From JAUIAI01 sp963732405 (GTDB lineage Bacteria > Pseudomonadota > Gammaproteobacteria > Burkholderiales > Burkholderiaceae_E): DNA of 64,000 bases. Positions 38,796-48,413 of this stretch are shown one piece after another (the stretch's first letter is position 1; every line of letters begins with the position of its first letter). The position numbers were made by a program, and so were the translations under genes. The notes under the pieces are model-generated. The model had not been told where the DNA came from and ran no database searches. It worked only from the letters and a program-made list of their open reading frames with translations. The stretch covers positions 682,001-746,000 of the forward strand of contig CAVSZG010000001.1 of the NCBI GenBank assembly GCA_963732405.1. Direction: 5' to 3'.

Positions 38796-40132
38796 GTTAG
38801 TTTTTCGATAAGCGCATAGAAGAAGCCATCGTGGTCGCGGTCAGACCCGGCTTGCGGCAGCAATTGACCGATCGGAATCCACTGATCCGATGCGCCGGGG
38901 CTGCCCATGAGGGTCAGACGACGCGCCTCGCGCCGGTCAGCCAGAAATCGGTTGATTACACCTTCCCCTTCCGAAGGAAACACCGAACACGTGGCATAAA
39001 GCAATTTACCACCGCGCTCCAGCGTGGGCCAAAGTCCGTTGAGGATTTCGCACTGGGTCCGGGCGAATGTCTCGATATCGCGACGCTGGCGCAACCAGCG
39101 AATTTCCGGATGTCGACGCACCACGCCGGACGCCGAGCAAGGCGCATCGACCAGTATCCGTTGGAACGGGCGCCCATCCCACCATGCGGCCGGGTCGGCG
39201 GCATCGGCCACCACGACACGGGCACCCGCGGCCAGACCGAGGCGATCCAGATTTTCATCGATCTGTCTGGCCCGTCCCGCATCGCGGTCGAGCGCGAGCA
39301 GTTCCACGGCGTGATTCTCCAGCAGATGCGCCGTCTTGCCACCCGGCGCGGCGCAGGCATCGAGCACCCGGTGGCCATCGGTGACATCCAGCAACCGTGC
39401 GGCCAGCTGGGCGCCGGCGTCCTGGACGGACACCAGGCCGTCGGCGAATCCGGGTAGCCGACCCACATCGACCGCGCTGGCCAGCCGCAGCGCGCAGGGG
39501 CCCAGCACACTGGCACTCATGCCGGCGGCCTCGAGCATCGCTAGATAGTCGTCGCGCTCGATGCGGCGCCGGTTGACGCGCAGCGTCATCGGCGCATTCT
39601 GAGCCGATATGTTGAGAATCTGCTCCCAACTTCCGGCATAGTCACGCTTCAGATCGGAAATCCACCAGGCCGGGAAATTCCACACGGCGACCGGATTGGC
39701 CGAGATCCGCGCAGTGAGCGGCTCGCGCTCGCGCAGGAAGCGGCGCAACACCGCATTGATCAGTCCGCCGGCATGGCGGGTGGCCGCTTGCTCGCTGGCC
39801 GAGCGGACGGCCTGATCGACAATGACCGCCGGCGGGCGCATCGGCTTGATCAATTGCTCCAGGGCGACCAGTTGCAGGGCGGCAACCATCGGATCGACCG
39901 TGCGGTTGTTGAGCTGGGCGAGCATCGCTTCAAGCCAGCCCAGGCGGCGAACGGTTGCATACGCCATGTCGCGGATCGCCGCGCGCGACCTTGGCGGCAT
40001 GACCCGGCCGCCGGCCTTGGGGACCATGACGGTGCTGCTGGCCATCGATCCAAGCTCGTCGGGCAGGCCCGGCGCAACCGGCAGCGGATGCCCGGCCCGG
40101 ACTCGGGCGACCGACACGGCCGCCGAGGCCAT
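38792..40132 (-). CDS. rsmB: 16S rRNA m5C967 methyltransferase RsmB
   Basis: A 446-residue rRNA methyltransferase. The N-terminal NusB-like domain (QAVRSASEQAATRHAGGLINAVLRRF, start near residue 105) precedes the methyltransferase domain. That domain has DACAAPGGKTAH for S-adenosylmethionine and the two catalytic cysteines in VDAPCSASG and LYATCSVFPSEGE. The frame stays open for about 20 codons above the ATG (reading LTLAQE just before it), so an alternative non-ATG start is possible. It follows htpX with a gap of about 50 bases. Confidence 0.93.
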   Translation of the reverse strand: MASAAVSVARVRAGHPLPVAPGLPDELGSMASSTVMVPKAGGRVMPPRSRAAIRDMAYATVRRLGWLEAMLAQLNNRTVDPMVAALQLVALEQLIKPMRPPAVIVDQAVRSASEQAATRHAGGLINAVLRRFLREREPLTARISANPVAVWNFPAWWISDLKRDYAGSWEQILNISAQNAPMTLRVNRRRIERDDYLAMLEAAGMSASVLGPCALRLASAVDVGRLPGFADGLVSVQDAGAQLAARLLDVTDGHRVLDACAAPGGKTAHLLENHAVELLALDRDAGRARQIDENLDRLGLAAGARVVVADAADPAAWWDGRPFQRILVDAPCSASGVVRRHPEIRWLRQRRDIETFARTQCEILNGLWPTLERGGKLLYATCSVFPSEGEGVINRFLADRREARRLTLMGSPGASDQWIPIGQLLPQAGSDRDHDGFFYALIEKLT

Positions 40133-40185
40133 TTCCTGAGCGAGGGTCAGCCGCGCCTGATCATCGGTCAGCGCGGCGCCGGCCT

Positions 40186-41037
40186 TCAGCGGGCGCCCCG
40201 CACCATCGCCATCAAGCGCCGGACCCGCTCGTCGGTCGCAGGATGGGTGGAGAACAGGCCGCGCAGACCACCGCCGGAGAGCGGATTCATGATCATCATC
40301 TGCGCCGTCTCGGGATGCCGCTCGGCGGCTTCCAAAGGCGTGCCTTGTGCATAACGCTCGATCTTGCGCAAAGCCGACGCCAACGCCTCCGGATCGTCGG
40401 CGATCTCACCGCCCAGCCGGTCTGCTTCGTATTCACGCGCGCGTGAAATGGCCATCTGGATCAGCATCGCGGCCATCGGCGCCAGGATCATCATCAGGAT
40501 CGAGGCGATCGGGTTGATGCCCCGGCCTTCGGAGTCCCGGCCACCAAAGAACATGGCGAAATTGGCCAAGGCGGAAATCGCACCGGCCATGGTCGCGCTG
40601 ATTGTCTGGGTCAGGATGTCCCGGTTTTTCACATGGGCGAGCTCATGAGCCATGACGCCGCGCAGCTCGCGCTCGGAGAGCACTTCGAGAATGCCGGTGG
40701 TCGCGGCAACCGCGGCATTGGCCGGATTGCGGCCCGTGGCAAACGCATTGGGTGCTGCCTCGTTGATCAGATAGACCTTGGGCATGGGCAGGTTGGCGCG
40801 GGCAGCCAGTTCCCTGACCATCCGGTAGAACTGGGGGGCCGAGTGCTCGTCGACTTCCTGCGCGTTGTACATGCGCAAGACCATCTTGTCGGAGTACCAA
40901 TAGGCAAAAAAGTTGCTGAGCACCGCAAAACCCAATGCAAGCAGCATGCCTTGCTGGCCACCGATCATTGCACCGATCGCGCCGAACAATCCAACGATGC
41001 CGGCCATCAGCAGGCCGGTACGTGCCCAATTGAACAT
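40186..41037 (-). CDS. htpX: Membrane zinc metalloprotease HtpX
   Basis: A 283-residue inner-membrane protease that degrades misfolded membrane proteins. Two N-terminal helices lead to the zinc motif HELAH in MAHELAHVKNRD. Two further hydrophobic segments follow, and the third ligand Glu lies in SRAREYEADR. The start MFNWART matches the family; an upstream in-frame ATG adds ten residues. The position between fmt and rsmB is standard for betaproteobacteria. Confidence 0.95.
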   Translation of the reverse strand: MFNWARTGLLMAGIVGLFGAIGAMIGGQQGMLLALGFAVLSNFFAYWYSDKMVLRMYNAQEVDEHSAPQFYRMVRELAARANLPMPKVYLINEAAPNAFATGRNPANAAVAATTGILEVLSERELRGVMAHELAHVKNRDILTQTISATMAGAISALANFAMFFGGRDSEGRGINPIASILMMILAPMAAMLIQMAISRAREYEADRLGGEIADDPEALASALRKIERYAQGTPLEAAERHPETAQMMIMNPLSGGGLRGLFSTHPATDERVRRLMAMVRGAR

Positions 41038-41049
41038 GGTTGACTCCGT

Positions 41050-41094
41050 AAAAGGTTGACCGGTCATCCAGCGCGCTGGCCCGGTGGTTCAACC
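41050..41094 (-). terminator. Terminator-like hairpin between fmt and htpX
   Basis: On the minus strand GGTTGA (41089-41094) pairs with TCAACC (41054-41059) around an inner CCAGCGCGCTGG palindrome, and TTTT follows. This fits a factor-independent terminator separating def-fmt from htpX-rsmB. Confidence 0.55.
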
Positions 41095-41122
41095 AACTAG
41101 ATGGGGACCCCGGGGCAATCAC

Positions 41123-42088
41123 TCAAGCCTGGGGTACCAGGAACCTGTCATTGTCGCGAAACGCGCCCGAGGCACGCTGAAAGTCATTGATCGTTATACG
41201 GTTCCCGCCAGGCCGTTGCACGGACTGCAATTTCAGCCAGGTTGTATCACCACAACTGACCAGCACGGACCCCTCGACGAACCGCAACAGACCGGGCTCA
41301 CCGATACCAAGTCCGGACGGGCGCTCGGGCAGGGCCTGCGCCGACCAGATTTTTAAGGCCTGGTCGGGCTCGCGCGCCAGCCGGGCCGCGCAGCCCGGCA
41401 CCGGATCGAAAGCGCGGATCTGGTCGGCCAGCCGATGGGCCGGATGAGTCCAGTCCAGCCATCGTTCCTCGGGCAGGACCTTCGCGGCATAGGTGATGCC
41501 GTCGGCCGGCTGGGCAACAGCCTGCAGGTCTCCCAGGGCAAGTCCTTGCAGAGCCGCGACGATGGCGTCGGCACCAAGCATCGCGAGCCGATCATGAAGG
41601 CTTGCACCCGTGTCGGTGGCCAGGATGTCGCAGCGCCGTCGCAACAGCACCGGACCGGTGTCCAGGCCCTCGTCCATCTGCATGATGCAGACCCCCGAGA
41701 CCGTATCGCCGGCGGCGATCGCCCGTTGGATCGGCGCCGCGCCACGCCAGCGCGGCAGCAACGACGCATGGATGTTCAGACAGCCCCGCCGGGGCACGCG
41801 CAGCAGGCCGGGCGGCAGAATCAGGCCATACGCCGCGACGATCATTGCATCGGCGCCTGCTGACTGCACGGGTTCCCATGACGCCGGATCGCGAAGACGG
41901 GCCGGCTGGGCGATGGGTATGTCCAGCGCCAGAGCGGTCTGTTTGACCGGACTCGCCCGCAGTTGCTTGCCACGACCGGCTGGTCGATCGGGTTGAGTGA
42001 GTACTAACTCAACGTTATGACCAGCGGCGATCAGGGCACGCAAGGCCACATCGGCGAAAACCGGGGTACCGGCGAAGACGAGCTTCAT
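41123..42088 (-). CDS. fmt: Methionyl-tRNA formyltransferase
   Basis: A 321-residue enzyme that formylates initiator Met-tRNA with 10-formyltetrahydrofolate. The N-terminal domain has KLVFAGTPVFADVALRAL. The catalytic stretch is LNIHASLLPRWRGAAPIQ, followed by the conserved Asp in MQMDEGLDTGPVL. The C-terminal OB-fold closes the protein. It lies 36 bases after def on the same strand, forming the usual def-fmt pair. Confidence 0.96.
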   Translation of the reverse strand: MKLVFAGTPVFADVALRALIAAGHNVELVLTQPDRPAGRGKQLRASPVKQTALALDIPIAQPARLRDPASWEPVQSAGADAMIVAAYGLILPPGLLRVPRRGCLNIHASLLPRWRGAAPIQRAIAAGDTVSGVCIMQMDEGLDTGPVLLRRRCDILATDTGASLHDRLAMLGADAIVAALQGLALGDLQAVAQPADGITYAAKVLPEERWLDWTHPAHRLADQIRAFDPVPGCAARLAREPDQALKIWSAQALPERPSGLGIGEPGLLRFVEGSVLVSCGDTTWLKLQSVQRPGGNRITINDFQRASGAFRDNDRFLVPQA

Positions 42089-42124
42089 GGGCGGGCGGCC
42101 CCGGCCTTGCGGGCGCGATGCGGG

Positions 42125-42637
42125 CTAATCCTGGGTGACCGGACGTTCGAGCTTGTTCATCTTCGATCTGATCCGGCTCTGCTTGAGCCGCGACAGATAC
42201 TGTACGAAGACCTTGCCATCCAGGTGATCGATTTCATGCTGGATGCAGACGGCCAGCAGGCCGTCACACTCGAGGGTGAATGGCGCGCCCGACGCGTCGA
42301 GCGCCCGGACAGTGACCTGATCGGGTCGATCGACGGATTCGTAAACGCCAGGGACGGAAAGACAGCCCTCTTCATACGACTGCTGTTGATCGCTGCGGCG
42401 GATGATCTCCGGATTGACGAATACCTTCAGGTCGTTCTTGTCGTCGGATACATCGATCACGATGACCCGCCGGTGCACATTGACCTGAGTCGCCGCCAGG
42501 CCGATGCCCGGTGCCTCGTACATGGTCTGCGCCATGTCCTGGATCAGTTGGCGCACGGCCTCGTCAACCACCTGAACCGGCTGTGCCACCTGGTGCAGTC
42601 GTTTGTCCGGGTATCGCAGGATGTCGAGTACGGCCAT
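42125..42637 (-). CDS. def: Peptide deformylase
   Basis: A 170-residue metalloenzyme that removes the formyl group from new proteins. The three signature motifs are present: GIGLAATQ, EEGCLSVPGV and QHEIDHLDG. The Cys and two His bind iron or zinc, and the Glu is catalytic. Length is normal. It is divergent from the LysM gene, so the 178-base gap likely holds both promoters. Confidence 0.97.
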   Translation of the reverse strand: MAVLDILRYPDKRLHQVAQPVQVVDEAVRQLIQDMAQTMYEAPGIGLAATQVNVHRRVIVIDVSDDKNDLKVFVNPEIIRRSDQQQSYEEGCLSVPGVYESVDRPDQVTVRALDASGAPFTLECDGLLAVCIQHEIDHLDGKVFVQYLSRLKQSRIRSKMNKLERPVTQD

Positions 42638-42815
42638 CGGTTCGCAGCGACCGTCCGGCGGTCGACGATTACAAAAATATGTTGTGAATCAGGATGTTGA
42701 GTGAAACGGCACGCCAACAGCGTGGCAATTCCAACCAATAGATGATGGCGGCAGAGCGCCAATTCAACTGACAATCTGACTGATGTACGACCCCTCCTCC
42801 GCCATGGAAGAAGCC

Positions 42816-43949
42816 ATGAAAAAGTTTATCACGCAGCTTGCGGCCTCGGCCCTGATCCTGACTCTTGGTGGGCCTGCGCTTGCCGACGAACTTCGCCTGG
42901 CACCCGATGCGCCGGACAGCTACTCCGTGGTGAAGGGCGATACGCTCTGGGACATCTCGGGCCGTTTCCTGGCTGAGCCGTGGCGCTGGCCTGAAATCTG
43001 GCAGTTGAACCGGGCATCGATCAAGGACCCGCACTGGATCTATCCAGGCGATGTGGTCTATCTGGACCGAAGTGGCGAAAGCCCGCGATTGCGCCTGGGC
43101 AAATCGGTCGGTGACGGATCGGCAACGCGAGATGGGCCCGGCGCCGTCGCCGATGGCGCTCGTCATGCCCGCAATGGTCGGAACGCCCAGGATTCGAGCC
43201 GGGCCGCCAGCGGTGTGGACCGCCGCCAGCCGATGGTGCGCTCGATTCCGGGTGACGAGGACGCGATTGCAACGATCAACACCGCCGCCATCGATGCGTT
43301 CCTGAATCGTCCGCTGATCATCGACGAGAAAAGTCTTAACGAGAACCCCCGCATCGTCGCGACCCAGGAGGGTCGGGTCTATCTGGGCCGTGGCGATAAG
43401 GCCTATGTGCGGGGCATCACGGATGAATCGGTGACCGAATACCATATCTACCGGCAGGCCCGGCCGCTGACCGACCCGGACACCCGGCTGCCCATCGCCT
43501 GGGAAGCGCTGTATGTGGGCTCGGCCCGGCTCGAGAAGGCCGGCGATCCGGCCACCCTACGGGTCTACAACACCAGTGAAGAGGTCGGTGTGGGCGACCG
43601 GCTGATGCCTGCCGAACGGGCTCGCATGTTCAACATGGTCCCCCGATCGCCCGAGCGCGATGTCCAGGGCCGAATCGTGTCGGTCTATCGTGGCGTCAGT
43701 CAGGTTGGCAAGAACTCCGTGATCGCGATCAACCGGGGCACCGAGGACGGGCTGGATGTGGGCAACGTACTGGCCGTGCGGCAGCTCGGCCGGGTGGTAG
43801 TGGATCGTGACGCGCAAGAATCGGTCAAGCTTCCGGATGAGGCGGTAGGCCATCTGTTGGTCTTCCGGGTCTTCGACAAGATCGCGTATGGTTTGGTCAT
43901 GGACGCTTCCCAGACAATCTCGGTCGGTGATACGGTCGCCAAACCCTGA
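42816..43949 (+). CDS. Secreted LysM-domain protein
   Basis: A 377-residue exported protein with a signal peptide (ending near GPALA) and an N-terminal LysM domain (YSVVKGDTLWDISGRFL, WRWPEIWQLNRA, HWIYPGDVVYL) that binds peptidoglycan. The C-terminal 250 residues have no obvious enzyme motif. The gene is conserved between def and dprA in betaproteobacteria and is thought to act in envelope upkeep. The ATG at 42816 is preferred over one at 42783, because it starts the signal peptide directly. Confidence 0.9.
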   Translation: MKKFITQLAASALILTLGGPALADELRLAPDAPDSYSVVKGDTLWDISGRFLAEPWRWPEIWQLNRASIKDPHWIYPGDVVYLDRSGESPRLRLGKSVGDGSATRDGPGAVADGARHARNGRNAQDSSRAASGVDRRQPMVRSIPGDEDAIATINTAAIDAFLNRPLIIDEKSLNENPRIVATQEGRVYLGRGDKAYVRGITDESVTEYHIYRQARPLTDPDTRLPIAWEALYVGSARLEKAGDPATLRVYNTSEEVGVGDRLMPAERARMFNMVPRSPERDVQGRIVSVYRGVSQVGKNSVIAINRGTEDGLDVGNVLAVRQLGRVVVDRDAQESVKLPDEAVGHLLVFRVFDKIAYGLVMDASQTISVGDTVAKP

Positions 43950-45108
43950 TCCCGGCCCACTGCCGCCAGCCCGCGCGTCGGCGCGCGAGCTTTCCGCCTG
44001 GCTGCGGCTCACCCTGACTCACGGGGTCGGCCCGGCCACGGCATTGACCCTGCTGCGGGCGTTCCGCAGCCCCGATCGTCTGCTGGGTGCATCCCACCAG
44101 GCGGTCACCCAGGTCGTCGGGGCCGCGTTCGCCACCCGCTTGCTGAGCCCCGATCCCGACATCGACGACCAGGTGAATCAGGCGCTGGCCTGGAGCCGGA
44201 TGCCCGGTCGTCGTCTGCTGACACTGGCCGATCCCGACTACCCACAGCGGCTCCTGGACATCGCGGATCCACCGCCGCTGCTCTATGTCCAGGGTGAGGT
44301 GGCCAGCCTGAGCACGCCGATGCTGGCCATCGTGGGCAGCCGTCATGCCAGTCTGGGCGGCCTCGACAACGCCCGCGCATTTGCCACCGATCTGGCCGCT
44401 CAGGGCCTGACCATCGTGAGCGGCCTGGCCCAGGGTATCGATGCCGCCGCGCACGAGGGCGCACTACAGGCGGATCAGGGCAGGACCGTGGCCGTGCTCG
44501 GCACCGGCGTCGACCGGGTGTATCCGGCCGGGCACCGGGCATTGGCCCAGCGCATTCCGTCCCGGGGCGCGCTGATCTCGGAGTTGCCACTGGCAACGCC
44601 ACCACGGCGCAGCCACTTTCCGCGACGCAACCGCCTGATCGCCGGCCTGGCCGCCGGCGTGCTGGTGGTCGAGGCGGCCCGCGAGAGCGGTTCGCTGATT
44701 ACCGCCCGCCTGGCCAATGAAGCCGGCCGGGAAATCTTTGCAATCCCGGGATCCATTCATTCGCCGCAATCCAAGGGTTGCCACCAGCTCATCCGAGAGG
44801 GTGCCCGACTGGTCGATTGTGTCCAGGACATCCTGGCCGAACTGGGTCCGGTAAGCCCTTCTCCGGGTGGACAGGCACGGGCGGGATCCACCGGCCCGAA
44901 CCCCCTCGATGTCCGGTGTGGTGATCCGGGGACAGCGGATCGGCTGCTGTCGATTGTCGGCTGGGAAGCTGTAAGTGTAGACTCACTTTTATTGATGCCT
45001 GAATTTGACGCGCCTTCACTCGAACAAATACTGCTGGTGCTCGAGCTCGACGGACGGATCGAACGGCTGGCCGACGGACGGGTGCGGCAACGTCGCCCCC
45101 CCGACTGA
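43888..45108 (+). CDS. dprA: DNA-processing protein DprA
   Basis: A 406-residue protein that loads RecA on incoming single-stranded DNA during transformation. The N-terminal SAM/HhH-like part is followed by the Rossmann-type domain with AIVGSRHASLGG, TIVSGLAQGIDAAAHEGAL and RESGSLITARLANEAGRE. A C-terminal winged-helix (DprA_WH-like, SLEQILLVLELDGRIERLADGRV) closes it. The start overlaps the LysM gene by 62 bases if ATG 43888 is used; a GTG at 43927 is an alternative. Confidence 0.93.
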   Translation: MVWSWTLPRQSRSVIRSPNPDPGPLPPARASARELSAWLRLTLTHGVGPATALTLLRAFRSPDRLLGASHQAVTQVVGAAFATRLLSPDPDIDDQVNQALAWSRMPGRRLLTLADPDYPQRLLDIADPPPLLYVQGEVASLSTPMLAIVGSRHASLGGLDNARAFATDLAAQGLTIVSGLAQGIDAAAHEGALQADQGRTVAVLGTGVDRVYPAGHRALAQRIPSRGALISELPLATPPRRSHFPRRNRLIAGLAAGVLVVEAARESGSLITARLANEAGREIFAIPGSIHSPQSKGCHQLIREGARLVDCVQDILAELGPVSPSPGGQARAGSTGPNPLDVRCGDPGTADRLLSIVGWEAVSVDSLLLMPEFDAPSLEQILLVLELDGRIERLADGRVRQRRPPD

Positions 45109-45223
45109 TCCTTCCAGACAGCTTGCCTACCGCTGGGGCGGTCCTTATGATGTGCGGCCGTGAAAGACCCAGATAACCGTCCCAGGACGATGTCACAGGA
45201 GCCAGACCCTCGCCGGGCCGCCC

Positions 45224-48073
45224 ATGAGCAAAACGCTGATCATCGCTGAAAAACCCTCGGTTGCGGCAGACCTGGCGCGCGCGCTCGGCGGCCTGAAGCG
45301 CGAGAAAGACTATTTCGAAGGCGATCAATACGTGATCTCGTCGGCGGTCGGACATCTGCTCGAGATCAAGGCACCCGACAACGTCGAGGTCAAGCGAGGC
45401 AAGTGGTCATTCGCCAACCTGCCCGTGCTGCCGGATCACTTCGACCTGAACCCGATCGCGCGCACCGAAGATCGACTCAGGGTCCTGACCCGGCTGATCA
45501 AACGCAAGGACATCGACCAGCTCATCAATGCCTGTGATGCCGGCCGCGAGGGCGAGTTGATCTTCCGGCTCATCGTGCAGCACACCAATGCCAGACAGCC
45601 GATCAAACGCCTGTGGTTGCAGTCGATGACGCCAGCGTCGATTCGTGAGGCCTTCAACAAGCTACGCGACGACGAGCAGCTGTTGCCGCTGGCTGACGCC
45701 GCCCGTTGCCGTTCCGAGGCGGACTGGCTGGTCGGTATCAACGGCACGCGGGCCATGACGGCCTTCAATTCCCAGGACGGCGGGTTCTACCTCACTACCG
45801 TGGGGCGGGTGCAGACACCCACGCTGACCATCGTGGTCGAACGCGAAGAACAGATCAAGCGCTTCGTGTCGAGGCCATACTGGGAAGTGCGTGCTGACTT
45901 CGATGTGGCCGCCGGACGGTATGCCGGGCGCTGGTTCGATCCCTCTTTCAAGAAAGACGACCAGGATGCCGAGCGACGCGCCGAGCGGATCTGGGATCGA
46001 CCCAGTGCCGAAGCCATCGCCGCCGCCTGCCAGGGACGCCAGGCCGTGGTCACCGAGGAAACCCGGCCGTCCAATCAGAGTGCGCCCCAACTGTTCGATC
46101 TGACCAGCCTGCAGCGGGAAGCCAACGGCCGCTTCGGGCTGTCGGCCAAGGCCACCCTCTCGGTCGCCCAGGCCTTGTATGAGCGGCACAAGGTGCTCAC
46201 CTACCCCCGTACCGATTCCCGAGCGCTGCCCGAGGATTACATCGGCACGGTCAGGGAAACCATGGCGGCACTGCGCGATGAATCGGGCCCGCGCCTGGCC
46301 GAGATCATCGGCGATCGAAATGCCAATCCGGTCGGCCCCCATGCCGCCGAAATCCTGGCCAACGACTGGGTCAAACCCAACAAGCGCATCTTCGACGATC
46401 GGAAAGTGTCCGATCACTTCGCGATTATTCCCACGCTTCAGGCACCCAGGAATCTGAGCGATGTTGAAGCCAAGATCTATGACCTCGTTGTTCGCCGATT
46501 CCTGGCCATCTTTTTCCCGCCCGCCGAGTACCGGGTGACCACCCGTATTTCGCAGGTCGGCGATCATCGCTTCAAGACCGATGGCAAGGTGCTGGTCAAG
46601 CCGGGCTGGCTTGCGGTTTATGGTCGGGAGGCCATTGTCGGGGACGACACTCTCGTGGCCGTGGGCGCCGATGAGCAGGCGGCCGTGGCGGCGATCGACG
46701 TGGTCGATCTGGCTACCCGTCCGCCGCCGCGTTATACCGAGGCCACGCTGCTGTCCGCCATGGAAGGCGCCGGCAAGCTCGTCGAGGACGACGAGTTGCG
46801 CGAGGCCATGGCGGGCAAGGGACTGGGCACACCGGCAACCCGGGCGGCCATCATCGAAGGGCTGATCTCGGAAAATTACATGGCCCGTGAGGGCAAGGAA
46901 TTGTTGCCGACCACCAAGGCATTTCAACTCCTGACGCTGTTGCGGGGTCTGGGTGTCACCGAACTGACCATGCCCCAGCTTACCGGTGAGTGGGAGAACA
47001 AACTCGGCCAGATCGAGCGAGGTGATCTGGCGCGCGACGCCTTCATGCGCGAAATCAGCCAGATGGCTCAGCAGATCGTCGATCGCGCCAAAAACTATGG
47101 TGCGGCCACCGTGCCCGGCGACTACGCCACGCTGACCAGCCCCTGTCCGCAATGTGGCGCGGTGGTCAAGGAGAACTACAAGCGTTTTGCCTGTACGCAA
47201 TGCGACTTCTCGATCACCAAGGTGCCCGGGGCGCGCCAGTTGGAAGTGCAGGAGGCCGAAACCCTGCTCACCGACCGCCGGATCGGGCCTTTACAGGGCT
47301 TTCGCAGCAAGCTCGGGCGTCCGTTTGCGGCGATCCTGACGCTCAGTGGCGAGAACAAGCTCGAGTTCGATTTCGGACAGAACGACAATGATGAAACTGC
47401 CGAGCCGGTGGATTTTTCGGACCGCGAGCGGCTGGGCGACTGTCCCAAATGCCAGTCCGGGGTGTACGAGCACGGCATGAACTATCTGTGCGAGAACTCG
47501 GTCGGGCCTGACAAACGTTGTGATTTCCGCTCCGGCAAAGTGATCCTGCAGCAGGAAATCGAACCCGCCCAGATCCGCAAGCTGCTGGCCGAGGGTCAGA
47601 CCGACCTGCTCACGAACTTCGTCTCATCACGTACCCGGCGAAAGTTCAAGGCCTATCTCAAGCGAGGGCCCGACGGCAAGGTCGGATTCGAATTCGAGCC
47701 GCGCAAGACCAAGGAAGGGTCGGCGCCTGCGGACACCGCAGGCCGCCAGTCCGCTCAACCGGCCGCCGGCGCGGCGAAGACAGCCGGCGCCCGTGCCGGG
47801 CGGGGTGCCGGGGCCGCTGATGATGCAAAACCCGGGGTGGCGGCCAGCCCCAACGGATCGGCAAAGACCCCTGGCACCCGCAAAACAGCCGCCAAAGCCG
47901 GCACTGCCAAGAAAGCGGCATCCCGCAAGGCGCCGGCGAAAAAGCCAGCCGCCCGCAAGACAGCCAGCGCCAAACCGGCTGGCACGGGCACCAAGACCAC
48001 CAAGACCTCGAAGAAATCGACGCAGAAGGGCGTCGGACTATCGGCGCGGGCCAGGACCGGCTCGAGCGATTGA
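45224..48073 (+). CDS. topA: DNA topoisomerase I
   Basis: A 949-residue type IA topoisomerase that relaxes negative supercoils. The TOPRIM domain begins KTLIIAEKPSVAADLARAL with the acidic motif DAGREGELI. The catalytic Tyr is in LTYPRTDSRALP. Two zinc-finger-like segments follow (CPQCGAVV, CPKCQSGV). The last 120 residues are a Lys/Ala/Pro-rich tail like histone H1. In related genomes a smg (DUF494) gene lies between dprA and topA; here the gap is only 115 bases and smg is absent. Confidence 0.96.
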   Translation: MSKTLIIAEKPSVAADLARALGGLKREKDYFEGDQYVISSAVGHLLEIKAPDNVEVKRGKWSFANLPVLPDHFDLNPIARTEDRLRVLTRLIKRKDIDQLINACDAGREGELIFRLIVQHTNARQPIKRLWLQSMTPASIREAFNKLRDDEQLLPLADAARCRSEADWLVGINGTRAMTAFNSQDGGFYLTTVGRVQTPTLTIVVEREEQIKRFVSRPYWEVRADFDVAAGRYAGRWFDPSFKKDDQDAERRAERIWDRPSAEAIAAACQGRQAVVTEETRPSNQSAPQLFDLTSLQREANGRFGLSAKATLSVAQALYERHKVLTYPRTDSRALPEDYIGTVRETMAALRDESGPRLAEIIGDRNANPVGPHAAEILANDWVKPNKRIFDDRKVSDHFAIIPTLQAPRNLSDVEAKIYDLVVRRFLAIFFPPAEYRVTTRISQVGDHRFKTDGKVLVKPGWLAVYGREAIVGDDTLVAVGADEQAAVAAIDVVDLATRPPPRYTEATLLSAMEGAGKLVEDDELREAMAGKGLGTPATRAAIIEGLISENYMAREGKELLPTTKAFQLLTLLRGLGVTELTMPQLTGEWENKLGQIERGDLARDAFMREISQMAQQIVDRAKNYGAATVPGDYATLTSPCPQCGAVVKENYKRFACTQCDFSITKVPGARQLEVQEAETLLTDRRIGPLQGFRSKLGRPFAAILTLSGENKLEFDFGQNDNDETAEPVDFSDRERLGDCPKCQSGVYEHGMNYLCENSVGPDKRCDFRSGKVILQQEIEPAQIRKLLAEGQTDLLTNFVSSRTRRKFKAYLKRGPDGKVGFEFEPRKTKEGSAPADTAGRQSAQPAAGAAKTAGARAGRGAGAADDAKPGVAASPNGSAKTPGTRKTAAKAGTAKKAASRKAPAKKPAARKTASAKPAGTGTKTTKTSKKSTQKGVGLSARARTGSSD

Positions 48074-48085
48074 ACGCCAGGGCCC

Positions 48086-48325
48086 TCAGGCCGCCTGGTT
48101 GGTCGACTGCGGCGCAGGGTCCAGCCAGCGCTCGAGCGCCTGTTGCTCAGTCGGCGTCAGGCTGTCCAGATCGAAGGCCTTGTGCCCGCGAAAAATCAAC
48201 TCGCCGTAGATGGCAGCGAGCACGCCGACTTCGGGATCCAGTGCGGCGTGATTACCCGTTGCCGGCGATGCCTCGCGGGCCCGATTGATCGCCCGTTCAA
48301 GGGCGGCGATGGTGACCGGTTTCAT
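48086..48325 (-). CDS. DUF3717 family protein
   Basis: A 79-residue protein matching DUF3717, a short family seen in Burkholderiales. The pattern is VTIAALERAINRAREASP, then PEVGVLAAIYGELIF and an acidic C-terminal helix. Function is unknown. The start MKPVTIA fits the family; in-frame starts at 48352 and 48415 would add non-homologous residues. It converges on topA, with 12 bases between the stops. Confidence 0.72.
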   Translation of the reverse strand: MKPVTIAALERAINRAREASPATGNHAALDPEVGVLAAIYGELIFRGHKAFDLDSLTPTEQQALERWLDPAPQSTNQAA

Positions 48326-48413
48326 GCCGCGAACGATACCAGACAAGCTCATGCGCCGCTGCTCTGCGTGATTGCTCAGGGCATCAAGCGGCAAAGCAGG
48401 TAAGCTTGCGGCC

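Noticed and set aside
45662..47200. A 512-codon minus-strand frame opposite topA
   Set aside because: Antisense of conserved topoisomerase sequence with no recognisable domain.
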